In this document: piece by piece, positions 35,708 to 47,360 of the stretch
How positions within the stretch are numbered: position 1 is the first letter of the stretch
How the letters are laid out: each line of letters opens with the position of its first letter
DNA from: Spiroplasma endosymbiont of Clivina fossor
Lineage (GTDB): Bacteria > Bacillota_I > Bacilli_A > Mycoplasmatales > Nriv7
Direction: 5' to 3'
Length of the DNA: 64,000 nt
Assembly: GCF_964031115.1 (NCBI RefSeq)
Contig: NZ_OZ035006.1
Span: forward strand, 620,001-684,000
The notes under the pieces: model-generated
Told to the model about the DNA's origin: nothing
Seen by the model: only the letters and a program-made list of their open reading frames with translations
The model's database searches: none
Made by a program: the position numbers and the translations under genes

Positions 35708-36775
35708 AGACTTCTTGCAAAATTAATATGATAATTATAATTTTTAAATTTAAAATAAATATAAAAGTGTTATTAAAATAATTTTTAGATTATTTTTACA
35801 AATATTTTGTCATTAAAACATAATAAAAATTATTATTTACAATAAAAAAAGACTGAAATTTTAAATTATCAAATATATTTAAACTAATAGTTGTAAATTA
35901 TAAATTGAAGCTATTAAATTAAATCTTAAAGCAAATCTTTTTCTACGATTTCGATATTTTTCACTAATAATTTTAAATTTTTTAAGTATAGCAAAAACAT
36001 TTTCAATAACAATTCTCATTTTTGAAATTCGCTCATTATTTTGCTTTTCTTCTTTATTTAAAGGGTTTTTCTTTGATTTTCTTTTAGGAATTAAAACATT
36101 ATGATTAATTTTTTGTATGCCTTGATAACCTAAATCCACTAAAACAGTTGTTTCTGGTAAAAATTTAATTTTTGAATCTTTTAAAATTTTAAAGTCATGG
36201 TTTTTACCATAAGAAAAATCAGAACTAATAATTTTTTTACTATCTTTTTCAATTATAACTTGTGTTTTTATTGTGTGTTTTTTCTTTTTTCCTGAGTAGT
36301 GCTGTTTTTGTCTTTTTTTGGGCGTTGGATTTGGCTTTCAGTTACATCAATTATAACAGTCTTATCTTTGAAATAATCTTTTAATAGTGATTTTTGACCA
36401 GTAAGTTGTTGAAAATTAGGGTGTTTTATTAAAGTGTCTTCAATTCATTTGATATTTCTATAACAACTACTTTCACTAATATCATAACTTTTTGCAATAT
36501 GAAAATAAGTTCTATATTCTCTTCAATATTCTAAAGTCATTAAAATACGATTTTCTAATGATAATTTATTGGTTCTTCCGCGACGAAATCTCTTTTTTAA
36601 TTCTTCTATTTTTAAAATTTCTAGCATTTTATTAAAAGTAGTATGTTTAATACCAGTTAATCTTAAAAAATTTTTATCACTTATTTGATTATTTTTTTTA
36701 AATTTCATTTAAATTCCACCTTTTTATTAAAAACAACAATTCAATTATATTTTAAATTAATTTTGCAAGAAGTCT
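35708..36775 (-). mobile_element. IS5-family element, 1068 bp, inside the second IS5-like element
   Basis: ATT duplication at 35705-35707 and 36776-36778; the empty site is visible at 63316-63324. Confidence 0.92.
35879..36708 (-). CDS. IS5-family transposase (orfA/orfB, -1 frameshift)
   Basis: Seven-A run present; same protein as the copy at 20273-21102. Confidence 0.85.
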
Positions 36776-36820
36776 ATTATCAAAATAGTAGATAAAATTA
36801 AAGGTTATGTACCAAGTCTT

Positions 36821-38413
36821 TTATTTTTTAGATATTTTTTTTACTTTTTTAACTCGTTTTTTCTTTTCTAAAATAAAATTAGGAATTGTCATTTTTATTT
36901 TTAAATTATCTTGTTGATAAATTTTCCATAACAAAATTGAAATAATAATTGAAAAGACAGCAAGAACAATAATTTCAACACTAAACACAATTCACTCGCC
37001 AGTATTAGAAATAGCACCCCCAAATAAGGATGATTTATAATATGATATCTGAAAATCAGGATATTTTTCTTTAAGTTTATAAAGCATATCATTAGCAACA
37101 GCAATTAAATTATTAGTATTAGTTTGTGAATATGTAAAAAGAAATAAACCAACAAAAAGAATTGGCAGAAAAAAAGTATAAAATAAGATTATTGAACCAC
37201 GAGATAAATAAGATATCCTTTTAGTAAGAACAAAAGATACACTTCAAATAATTATTAAAAATGTTAAACCTAAAATTGGCACAAATTGCACAACAAAAAC
37301 AGTTGGTAAATTAGGATAATAATAAATTGGTGCTAAAATTTCAATCAAAAAAGTCTCACGAATAATTTCTTGTGATTGTCCAGGAATTTCAAGAATATTT
37401 CTAGGGTTATTATAACCATAAGGAAATTTTGATAACAAATCATAAAGATTTACTAAATCTTTATTCAGAAAATTAGCAATAATTAAAATAACTTCAATTA
37501 AAATAAATATTGAAATTAAAAAAATTGAAATTCGCAAAACATTTCAAATTGTTGGTTGTTTAAAAGAAACCCAAGTTTTTCGAAACCAATTTTGACCAAA
37601 TAATAAAATTTTTTCCCGTTTATTAAAAACAAAAGCCGGTTTCACTAAATGACTAGCATAACTAGTATAATCAAAAGCAACAATTAAAGAAACTAATGTT
37701 GCTTGAATAAGAAAAACTCATCAAATACCAACTTCACTAATTCAGTCATTAGTATTTCCTTTTAAATTAATTAACTTTTGATAAAATTCTTTAAAAAGAA
37801 AATTTTTAAATCAGTCAATAGCTTCAGAATGAATCTTTTTACCCGATAACACCACTAAAAATTCATGAAATTCTTCAATCGCAAAATGATAAGGATTGGG
37901 AATAATGATAATATCTTTCGCATCCTTAACTTTTACTAGCGAATTTAAAGTTGCTTCATTAGTTCATTGATATTTATATTGCCCCACAGCTAATAATCCA
38001 AAACCAACAATTGTTATAATTCAAAAAATTAATAAAACAACTACTAATGCACTTGTTGTTTTTCATTTTTTATTTAAAAAAAATGCTCCCCCTAAAATAA
38101 TAAAAATCCCTAAAAATACTAATGAAGTTCCCGTAATTGTATAAGCAAGTTGCGCATTCATACTGAAAATTATTTTAAAATCATAAAAATCAGATAAATA
38201 TTGCAAAAGGATTTTAGTATTTTCCAAAGAAAAATTATAAGTATCTTGAAAATATTGTAAGTAATATTCTTCTCTTGTAAAAACATTAAGATCATTAGTA
38301 AAAGTTGTAACTAATGAATCATTGACCAAAACAATAAGAAAAGCAATTCCCGGTGCTAACAAAAAAATTAAAAAAAGTGATATTAACAATGGTTTTGTTG
38401 CTTTACCCTTCAT
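36821..38413 (-). CDS. multi-pass membrane protein of unknown function
   Basis: 530 residues. Hydrophobic segments are visible near residues 9-30 (PLLISLFLIFLLAPGIAFLI), 97-115, 125-145, then about 225-240 after a soluble loop, 295-315, and three more toward a basic C-terminus (KKKRVKKVKKISKK). The loop between helices 1 and 2 and that after helix 3 look extracytoplasmic. Several TGA codons supply Trp. No transporter motif is recognised. The minus-strand stop at 36821 is one base from an IS end, so the last residues may be altered. It is followed upstream by prmC but with a separate weak ribosome site. Confidence 0.7.
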
Positions 38414-38490
38414 TTCATTTCACCCAATTCTTTATTTTCTAATGTCGTTTTTTATTTTCTAATGTCATTATTTTACTATAAAATTATTTA

Positions 38491-39333
38491 TTATTCATTG
38501 TAAATAAAAAGCATTCTTCATCGATCACTAATATCTTTAATAAATTCATATTCACTAGTTGCAAAATATTGCTTTACTAATACTTCTAAAGCCGCTTTTT
38601 GTGAATAACCAAATTCAAAGGCTAATAAATATTTATTATTCATTATTGTTTTTACTTGTTTAAAAATTAATTTATAGAAAAATAAACCATTATCAGTAGC
38701 AAATAATGCTAAATGCGGTTCATAATCTTTAACCGTATTTTCAATCTGTTCATCAATTCCAATATAAGGGGGATTACATACTAAAATATCAAACTTATCA
38801 TCATTATTAACAAAGGATGCTAACAAATTACTATTAACAAATTTAATATTTTGACAATTAAGATTTAGCGCATTAGCTTTTGCAACTTTTAAAGCTTCAC
38901 TACTAATATCACTAGCAACAACAAAAACTTTTTCTTCTTCTAACGCTAAACTAATAGCAATCGCACCACTACCCGTAGCAATATCAAGTACTTTAATTTG
39001 CTTTACATCTTGAAAATAGTCATCAACATAATACAAAAGATTTTCTACTAATTCTTGTGTTTCAGTACGCGGAATAAAAACATTAGGGTTAACAATAAAA
39101 TCACGTCCCAAAAAAGTTTGATAACCTAAAATATATGCCAACGGTTTTCCCTGTAAATTAATATTAATTAAAGCATAAAAGTCTTCTTCACTAACTTTAC
39201 TTTCAATATCTAAATTGGCATATAATTCTTGCAATGAATAGTCTGCTAAATGAGCTAATAATCACTTACAATGGTGACTACGATAATCAGCATATAATTT
39301 TTGACCCTTTTGTAATAACTGATGATAGGTCAT
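38491..39333 (-). CDS. prmC: release factor glutamine methyltransferase
   Basis: A 280-residue SAM-dependent enzyme that methylates the Gln of the GGQ motif in release factors. Visible: FIPRTETQELVE, SAM motif VLDIATGSGAIAISLAL, and the signature VCNPPYIG. A TGA near the end encodes Trp, so the real stop is TAA 38491-38493 (ending WRMLFIYNE). It starts two bases after the prfA stop, so the enzyme and its substrate are translationally coupled. Confidence 0.93.
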
Positions 39334-39335
39334 AA

Positions 39336-40415
39336 CTAATCTTCCATTCCCATTTTTCTTTTTTGTTCATCATCAATTAAAGCATTAATAATCTCATTAA
39401 GTTCACCTAGCATAATTCGATCAAGTTTATTTAATGTCAAATTAATCCGATGGTCACTAACACGATTTTGAGGATAATTATATGTTCGAATTTTTTCTGC
39501 CCGTACACCACTACCAACAGCACTTTTTCGTAATGTTACCATTTCACTTTGCTGAGCTTCAAGTTTAGCTTCATAAATTTTAGCAAGTAACACTTTTAAA
39601 GCCTTATCCTTATTATCATGTTGACTGCGACCATCTTGTGAAGTTGTCACAATTCCAGTTGGTAAATGAGTAATGCGTACTGCTGAATCAGTAGTATTAA
39701 CATGTTGCCCCCCAGCACCAGAAGCTCGATAAGTATCAATTTTTAATTCTGACGGTTTAACATCAACATCTAAAGCACTAGCTTCGGGTAAGACAACAAC
39801 CGTAGCTGTAGAAGTATGAACTCTTCCTTGTGATTCGGTTTTAGGAATTCTTTGCACGCGATGACTACCAGCTTCAAATTTCATTTTTCCATAGACTTTT
39901 TCACCTTTAATCAAAAATGAAATTTGCGAAAAACCACCTGAATTTGATATTCGGGCATCCAAAAGTTCTGTTTTTCAATTTTGTGATTCACAATATCGAA
40001 AATACATCCGATATAAATCACCAGCAAAAATATTAGCTTCATCACCACCAGCAGCACCACGAATTTCAATAATAACATTTTTATCATCATTAGGGTTTGT
40101 CGGCAATAATGCAACTGTTAACTGCTGTTCAACAAATAATAATGATTCTTCATTACCTTTTAATTCTTCTTTTGCTAAATTTAACAAATCAGCATCTTTT
40201 TCATTTTGAAAAATATTTTTAATTTCTTGAAGATTGCTTTCAATACTTAGATATTTCATATATAGCAATACTGTATCATTAAGTTTAGCTCTTTCTTTAG
40301 ATAACTTAGTTAATAATTCAATATTATTATTAATATCGGATTGACTTAGTAAACTATTAATTTCATTATAACGATGTTTCATTGTTTCCAATCGTTCTCG
40401 GGTTTTGACATTCAT
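39336..40415 (-). CDS. prfA: peptide chain release factor 1
   Basis: 359 residues. Reads UAA/UAG and triggers peptide release. Visible: [37 protein letters not shown] and the catalytic [21 protein letters not shown] with GGQ, then [11 protein letters not shown]. In a UGA-Trp organism RF1 is the only class-I factor needed, as RF2 is normally absent. AAGGAG lies before ATG 40415. Its first 50 bases overlap the tdk 3' end. Operon order tdk-prfA-prmC is the common Firmicute one. Confidence 0.95.
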
Positions 40416-41022
40416 TTTTATTCTCCTTAATATTAGTTTGTGGATAATCATTAACAATATGACAATGACGACAACGTGCCTCATAAAATTCATTAGCACC
40501 AATTAAAACAATCGGATCATGATAACTAGCAGGAAATCCATTAATTATTCTTTGAGTTCTTGTTGCCGGCGAATGACATTTAACACATATTGCTTCTAAT
40601 TTAGTAACAAATTCAGCTCTCGTTAATAATTCGGGCATACATTTAAAAGGTTCACCACGAAAATCTTTATCTAACCCAGCAACAATAATCCTCTTCCCCT
40701 GATCTGCTAATTGTTCTAAAACTATTAAAATATCATTTGTAAAAAACTGAATTTCATCAATCGCAATAACCTCAGTATCATTATCTAAAAATTCAATTAA
40801 TTGTTGCACATTACCAATTCTTATTGCTTTAATTTTTCTTTTATTATGACTAACAATTTCTTCTTCTTCTTCATAACGATTATCAATTAATGGTTTAAAA
40901 ATTTGAATTTTTTTATTAGCAAATGATAACATATTTATTCGACGGATTAATTCCTCAGTTTTACCAGCAAACATACAACCACTAATTACTTCAATTCATC
41001 CATCTTTATAACGCACATACAT
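40366..41022 (-). CDS. tdk: thymidine kinase
   Basis: 218 residues. Phosphorylates thymidine in salvage. Visible: N-terminal [29 protein letters not shown] with the P-loop, [22 protein letters not shown], and two zinc-binding pairs [13 protein letters not shown] and CRHCHIV. A TGA in the first 10 codons encodes Trp, so the start is ATG 41022 rather than an internal Met. The C-terminus overlaps prfA by 50 bp; its start overlaps the preceding stop by one base (TAATG). Confidence 0.93.
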
Positions 41023-41975
41023 TATTTCCCCTCACTTTGATTAATATTTTTTGCTAACAAATTTAAATCATTTAATAAAGCATCAACAGTATGTCAAGAA
41101 TTAGTTTTTACACCAGCTGCACGATGATGACCACCGCCACCATATTTTGTTGCTAAATCATTAATTTTTAATCCCGTACTCCGAATACTAATTTTAATAA
41201 ACTCATCATTTTCATCTTGACTACAAAATGCTCATATATGTATTCCCAAAATCCTCCCTAAGAGATTAACTAAATTATTAGCTTTTTCTTTAGTAATTAA
41301 AAATTCTTTCAAAATATCTGGTGTTAACTTTAAAAAAGCAACACCATTGTCAGTAACCGTAAAATTACTCAAAGCAAACGCTTGAAATTTTATAATATTC
41401 ATTGGTCGTTGATACAAATTATTATAAAGTTGTTCAATATTAAAACCCGTTGTCATTAAAAAATTTGCTAATAAAAAAGTTTCTGGTCGCAAATTACCAT
41501 AAAGAAACCTTCCCGTATCAGTTACCATTCCATGAAATAACGCTTTAGCAGCCTCCTTTGTAACTTGCAAGTTATTATCTAAAGCTAACTTTGCTACCAT
41601 TTCACTTGCTGATGGTGCCACATCATCAATTCACTCTAAATCAGCATATTGTTCATAAAATGGATGATGATCAATTTTAATCTTATATTTTCCTTTTTCT
41701 CATCCACTGCCATCAATTCGCTCGGCATTAGCACAATCACCAATAATTACTAAAGCATCACGATAGTCTTCTTCCTTAACATCATCACAGATACCAATAT
41801 AATTCAAGTCTAATAAGCTAACACCCCCAGTTAAAACTCTAATATGAGGCAAATTAGCACCAATTAAATGTTTTAAACCAAATTGTACACCATACGCATC
41901 ACCATCAGGACTAATATGGCGCAAAATTATTACCGTGGAATATTCTTTTATCTTATCTCAGATTTGCTTTGTCAT
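41022..41975 (-). CDS. nrnA: DHH/DHHA1 phosphoesterase (NrnA-type oligoribonuclease / pAp phosphatase)
   Basis: 317 residues. NrnA-type enzymes degrade 2-5-nt RNA oligomers and pAp with Mn. Seen: ILRHISPDGDAYGV (metal-binding DxD after HxxPDGD), VIIGDCANAERID, KIKIDHHPFYEQYADLEWID with DHH, and the C-terminal substrate-binding GGGGHHRAAG. Ends TAA overlapping the tdk start, so it is in the tdk-prfA-prmC transcription unit. Similar genes are also called MgpA in mollicutes. Confidence 0.9.
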
Positions 41976-41991
41976 TTTTTATTATTCTCCT

Positions 41992-43923
41992 CTATCATCT
42001 CTTAATTAATTGATCAGTTTTACTATCAAACAAATAAATACCTCCCGACAAAATATCAAATTTAATTTCTTCTTTTAAAAATTTTTTATTATTTGATGGT
42101 GGAGTTATTACTTTAATAATTTTATTATCATTTAAAATTACATCAAGTAACCAATCACCTTTACGCATTTTTTTTAACTTAATAACTCACCCATAAAGGG
42201 GTTGCTTATTAATAACTTTTATTTTATGTTTGTAAAAATCAGGAACAATTTTTTCTGGTAAAATACCAACATTAAAACTAAAATTTTTATTTTCCATATA
42301 AAGTGTCTTTAAACTGACAATATTAATATTATCAATTAATAATCACGATTCAGTATAATTAAAGTACGCAAACCAATTTAAATGTGGTGAACTAATCGCC
42401 TGTAAAACATCCTTATTAAAAGGTTGCGCAATAATATTTTCTTTTGTATCTTGCTGAACAATATCACCATTTTGTAAAATAATAACTTTTTGGGCAACAT
42501 CAATAACACGATAACCATATTTACTAATAATAAGAATCGTTAAATTATAATGCTTTTGAAGTTTTTCAATTAAATGACCAAACTCATTTTTATACTGTTT
42601 AGATTGTTTAACTAAAGTATCATCAATAATAAGTAACCGTTTTTGTTGAATAAGAGCAATAGCAATTTGCAACTTAATGCAATCTCAACGCGTAAATTGT
42701 CAAATAAAACTAAACTTTAAGCCTTTTAGCTCAATATCATCAATAATATTCTTTACTTGTAATCAAGCTTGTTGACGAACTCTAATAACTGCTCTACTAG
42801 CAGTATGAACTTCATTTTTAAACTTTTTTACACTAATTTTATCAAAACCATTTAAAAGCAATTGATGATAAATATAGGTTTCATTCATAATCTTTCCTTG
42901 AAGCATTTTAATTTCTGAAACTAAAATTTCACTAATAATTTGTCCTTGTTGAAAATAAAATTCATTGTGATATTCTCTTGTTGCCTGCTTTCACTGCTTA
43001 AACTTATTACTTTTTTTTAAACGAATAAAATCAGCATTTTTATGTTGATATTCAATGCTTTTAACTAACTTTCAAAAGTTTTTCGCATATGCTTTCGTAT
43101 CAATTTCCGCTTGTAAAATATTTTTTCTTAACTCAGTAATTTCTCCATCTAAAGTTTCTAAAAACTCATTAGCAACAAATGTTACTTCTTTCATCTTAAA
43201 TGAACGCTTATTTTCCTTATGTCCTTGATGACAATGACAGCTTTTTTCCATTCTTGTTAAAATAAAAATTTTATCTCATAAAGCTTGTAAAAAAGTTAAC
43301 CAACTATTTAAAATTGTTAATTTTTCCGCTTCTACAACTCAACTTTGAAATCTTTGCATTAAAATTGAAGTATTATTAGCATTAACATCCTTCATAATTT
43401 GTTTAATTGCTGTTTGATGAAATTTGTTAATAAACTCATAATATTTATTAATCCGTGTTTCTTCAAGAATCCGACTATTTTTAAGAAAATTCTCATTAAA
43501 ATCTCGTAACTGGTCTTTATATTTTTTCTTATCAAGATTAATACCATTATCAATTAAATCATTTAAATGATGTTTAGCATCACGATAATCTTGTTTAGCT
43601 TGTAAATAAAAATTTTCATTTTTTAAATATAAACTAGTTAATTTTCAAGGAATTGAAAAAATTGAAAAAAGAAATTTTTGCGGAAAAATTAATGCTAACG
43701 GGCGTTTTTTTGGTAATTGTGTTGTAATATTTTCTTCATTAAAAATTATTTGTCCAGTTTCTAAATTCTTACCATCTTTAAAAACTTTAAATAAAGCATT
43801 TTTTTCTTCATAAGAATTAGTAAGTAAAACACAAACATCATTATTAGAAATATTAAAGGAAATATTTTTTAAAATAACAATATCTTTTTGTTTAACAACA
43901 ATATCCTTAAGTTCTAATATCAC
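41992..43923 (-). CDS. degenerate UgpC/MsmK-like ABC ATP-binding protein with large insertion
   Basis: 643 residues, GTG start at 43923. The N-terminus reads ILELKDIVVKQKDIVILKNISFNIS like a sugar-ABC ATPase, but Walker A is LLTNSYEEKNAL (only Lys41 kept of GxxGxGKST). A roughly 300-residue Lys/Gln-rich, coiled insertion follows the Q-loop region. The signature LSGGQ is replaced by FTRWDC (residues 410-415), Walker B is LLIIDD without the catalytic Glu, and the switch His is lost (ISKYGY). The C-terminus looks like a TOBE domain ending IYLFDSKTDQLIKRW. No permease gene is adjacent. Frame integrity over 643 codons argues against a pseudogene. It likely does not hydrolyse ATP. Confidence 0.7.
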
Positions 43924-43980
43924 AAAATCACCTATTTCTTAGTCTCATTACATTATACGACAAACTAAAAATAATACGAA

Positions 43981-44012
43981 AAAACTCACTATAATTTGTT
44001 TTAGTGAGTTTT
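43981..44012 (-). terminator. terminator after rpmE
   Basis: AAAACTCACTA pairs with TTAGTGAGTTTT across a nine-base loop; the minus-strand side is followed by T residues, three bases beyond the rpmE stop. Confidence 0.8.
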
Positions 44013-44015
44013 AAA

Positions 44016-44357
44016 CTATTTGTTTAAAGAATTTTTCAAGTCTTCTAATGATACCTCTTTTAACTTATCACTTTTTTTACTTGCATTTTTAACGATTGGT
44101 TTTTGATTTTTAGCATTTGCAATTTGTTGCTTTAAAATTTCTTGTTGTTTTGCTTGTTGCTTAGCAAACTTTTCTACTTGACCATCAGCACGCATTGATT
44201 GTTGTTGACCAGTATAAAAAGGATGACATTTTGAACAAGCATCTATTCTAATTTCTTTTCCCTTAGTTGAACCAACAGTAAAGACATTAGAACATGTTAT
44301 ACAAGTAATTTCTGCTTCATAATAGTTAATAGCATTCTCTTGACCTTTTTTATTCAT
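44016..44357 (-). CDS. rpmE: 50S ribosomal protein L31
   Basis: 113 residues. The N-terminal 65 residues are bL31 with two zinc-type Cys pairs (ITCITCSNVF and DACSKCHPFYTG). It has a lysine-rich, Gln-rich tail about 45 residues longer than the Bacillus protein, common in mollicute L31. AGAGGTGG stands before ATG 44357. Own terminator. Its place next to the tdk/prfA group is ancestral. Confidence 0.93.
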   Translation of the reverse strand: MNKKGQENAINYYEAEITCITCSNVFTVGSTKGKEIRIDACSKCHPFYTGQQQSMRADGQVEKFAKQQAKQQEILKQQIANAKNQKPIVKNASKKSDKLKEVSLEDLKNSLNK

Positions 44358-44432
44358 TATTCCACCTCTAAAATATTTTCACTATAAAATAATAACATAT
44401 ATTATGTTAATTACAAAATCGGCAAAGATTGG

Positions 44433-44546
44433 GGTCGCGTTTAGTTTTCTTAGGTATTGCTTTGAAGAAATAAAACAATCAGCTAATTATATTATTTAAC
44501 TACTAAACTAACCTCGCCCTTCTTGTTATTGTCATTTTTATTCATT
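44433..44546 (-). repeat. dispersed repeat A, truncated by IS5
   Basis: Begins GGTCGCGTTTAGTTTTCTTA and ends TTTTTATTCATT at the IS5 start. The same repeat A-IS5 junction occurs at 63472, so both were probably copied as one block. Confidence 0.7.
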
Positions 44547-45614
44547 AGACTTCTTGCAAAATTAATATGATAATTATAATTTTTAAATTTAAAATAAATA
44601 TAAAAGTGTTATTAAAATAATTTTTAGATTATTTTTACAAATATTTTGTCATTAAAACATAATAAAAATTATTATTTACAATAAAAAAAGACTGAAATTT
44701 TAAATTATCAAATATATTTAAACTAATAGTTGTAAATTATAAATTGAAGCTATTAAATTAAATCTTAAAGCAAATCTTTTTCTACGATTTCGATATTTTT
44801 CACTAATAATTTTAAATTTTTTAAGTATAGCAAAAACATTTTCAATAACAATTCTCATTTTTGAAATTCGCTCATTATTTTGCTTTTCTTCTTTATTTAA
44901 AGGGTTTTTCTTTGATTTTCTTTTAGGAATTAAAACATTATGATTAATTTTTTGTATGCCTTGATAACCTAAATCCACTAAAACAGTTGTTTCTGGTAAA
45001 AATTTAATTTTTGAATCTTTTAAAATTTTAAAGTCATGGTTTTTACCATAAGAAAAATCAGAACTAATAATTTTTTTACTATCTTTTTCAATTATAACTT
45101 GTGTTTTTATTGTGTGTTTTTTCTTTTTTCCTGAGTAGTGCTGTTTTTGTCTTTTTTTGGGCGTTGGATTTGGCTTTCAGTTACATCAATTATAACAGTC
45201 TTATCTTTGAAATAATCTTTTAATAGTGATTTTTGACCAGTAAGTTGTTGAAAATTAGGGTGTTTTATTAAAGTGTCTTCAATTCATTTGATATTTCTAT
45301 AACAACTACTTTCACTAATATCATAACTTTTTGCAATATGAAAATAAGTTCTATATTCTCTTCAATATTCTAAAGTCATTAAAATACGATTTTCTAATGA
45401 TAATTTATTGGTTCTTCCGCGACGAAATCTCTTTTTTAATTCTTCTATTTTTAAAATTTCTAGCATTTTATTAAAAGTAGTATGTTTAATACCAGTTAAT
45501 CTTAAAAAATTTTTATCACTTATTTGATTATTTTTTTTAAATTTCATTTAAATTCCACCTTTTTATTAAAAACAACAATTCAATTATATTTTAAATTAAT
45601 TTTGCAAGAAGTCT
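44547..45614 (-). mobile_element. IS5-family element, 1068 bp
   Basis: ATT on both sides (44544-44546, 45615-45617). But the right flank is coding-like sequence unrelated to repeat A, so the ATT match may be chance. Confidence 0.9.
44718..45547 (-). CDS. IS5-family transposase (orfA/orfB, -1 frameshift)
   Basis: Seven-A run intact; no difference from the nest copies seen. Confidence 0.85.
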
Positions 45615-45735
45615 ATTGTTTTTGAACTATCAAATCCTGTCTTAGTTCATTTAGTTTGTGAAACTTGTCCATGTCATAAGGTTATTCATCTTAGTGAAGA
45701 TATGCATTTAAGTGATGAAGATTTTCAAGATAATT
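45615..45735 (+). pseudogene. orphan coding fragment with CxxCxC motif
   Basis: A stop-free stretch reading VFELSNPVLVHLVCETCPCH then KVIHLSEDMHLSDEDF, cut on the left by the IS5 and on the right by an IS1595 end. Clearly protein-like, but too short to assign. Confidence 0.4.
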
Positions 45736-46172
45736 TTTTAATTTTGTCGAAAACTCTTGATAAAATAAAAAAAATCATCAACTTGATAATTTTAAAAGGC
45801 TTTTATGTAAAATTACTATTTTTACTTTAACTTTTTTATACATTAAAATATAATACCGCTGTTTGTTGGTTTGGAGTTAAACCCTTATGTTGGTATTTTC
45901 ATTTTCAGAGATTTAAATAATTTTGAATATTAGTAAAACCTAAACCATGATAATGAATTAAGGCTTCTTTAAGACTAGATTGTAATTTACTGATTTTATT
46001 TAAGTTACGATAACTAGCTTCAGGATTAATTGTTGTTTTAGTTACACATAAAGTAGAATTTGTTTGTTTTGCTACTAAAAAATATAATTTTTGCATATCA
46101 GAAGTAATAATTGAATTTTCGTTAATTAATTCTTTGTTCATATTTTCAATAACTCATTGTTTTTGTAAACGT
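45736..46172 (-). pseudogene. IS1595-like element, C-terminal third
   Basis: Left end plus transposase codons from about TNTKR... to the stop at 45836-45838. Cut at CAAACGT where the next repeat begins (46173). Confidence 0.82.
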
Positions 46173-46365
46173 GGACGCATAAAGTTTTGTTAGGTAGGCA
46201 AAGGTTTAAATAATTTTGAAAGAAAAGCACCTAAAAATTGATTACCTTTTTATTTGAAAAATAAGAAATAAAACAAAATATTTAATATTAACAAACATAA
46301 TCTTAATAAAAGGTTATAAAAACTAATTAAAATGCTTATAAAACTAACATTAAAATAATTTTTTA
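46173..46365 (+). repeat. left part of inverted-repeat element, variant copy
   Basis: Starts GGACGCATAAAGTTTTGTTA and diverges from the other copies at several sites (AGCACCTAAAAATTGATTACC). It ends at the ATTTTTTA target of the following IS1595 element. An older copy, by divergence. Confidence 0.65.
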
Positions 46366-47082
46366 TTTTAATTTTGTCGAAAACTCTTGATATTTATTGA
46401 ATATACTTAATTTTAGGTATATTTTAATATGATAGAGGTGGATAATAATTATGGAAAAAATAATTCAAGAACTAGTAAATACTTTAACAGATGATCAATT
46501 TTTAGAATTTTATGAAAAAGTCAAACAACAAGCAGAATTAATAAAAAAACAAAAACGTTTAAATGAAATTGATCAAAAATTTAGAGCGCAAGGTATTAAA
46601 TGATCTAACTGTGAATCTTACTGTTGCGTTAAAAATGGACATAATTCAGAAGGAAAACAAAAATATTTATGTAAAAATTGCCGTGCAAGTTTTGACGCTT
46701 TTCGTAATCATTTTATTTATTGAAGTCATTTAAATTATGAACAATGAAATTTATTGATTCAAATTTCATTGCTGGGGCAATCTAGTAAAACAATTTCTCG
46801 TTTTATTAAAACTACATTAAAAACTGCTTGATATAATCGTCAAAAATTAATGAAATCAAAACAATTAGAAAATACCCAATTAAAATTTAAAAAATTATCT
46901 GGTAAAATCCAAATCGATGAAACATTTATTAAAGAAATCCATAAAGGAAATTTCAAATATAAAACTGATCCACGAAGAATTCACCTTGACCCATTCGCAA
47001 CTAATACTAAATGCTGTATTCAAATGGCAATTGATAATAATAACAATATTTATGTTAACTCCACAAACACCAAACGTTTACA
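46366..47082 (+). pseudogene. IS1595-like element, 3'-truncated
   Basis: ATG 46451 and about 210 codons of transposase, reading CPKCESYHC as WSNCESYCC (first zinc knuckle damaged), through IQIDETFI to TNTKRLQ. It then runs into an inverted IS256 fragment at 47083. Confidence 0.82.
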
Positions 47083-47360
47083 GTGTGTTGCCATTTCTTT
47101 TATTATGATTCTCATCAGTTTCAAGATGATCTTTAATTTCCGTATTTAACATTCGTTCAGTTAATTTTTTGGTAAATTCCTGAAAAATAGTATTGCCTTT
47201 AAATAAATCTTGTGGATTATCAATATTTTCTAAAAAATAATCAACAACTTTGTCAATTGCATCAGGTTCTTTTTTTATTTTTTTTTTGTCATTTTCTGTT
47301 CTCCTTCGTTTAAGTATAATTCAGAATGAATTATCGAGACACAGAATTTTGGACAGGCCC
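47083..47360 (-). pseudogene. IS256 transposase N-terminal fragment with left end
   Basis: Covers the left terminus (GGACAGGCCC at 47351-47360), the ribosome site, start codon and about 60 codons to the RNGNT region. The A-runs behind the ATG differ again from the intact copy. Confidence 0.8.

Larger units (their letters stand above)
34843..36819 (-). mobile_element. second IS5-like element, interrupted by IS5 at 35708
   Basis: Ends AGACTTGGTACATAAC and GTTATGTACCAAGTCT. Removing 35708-36775 with one ATT copy restores the arrangement seen at 62455-63359. The right end lies one base from the stop codon of the membrane protein gene at 36821. Confidence 0.85.
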
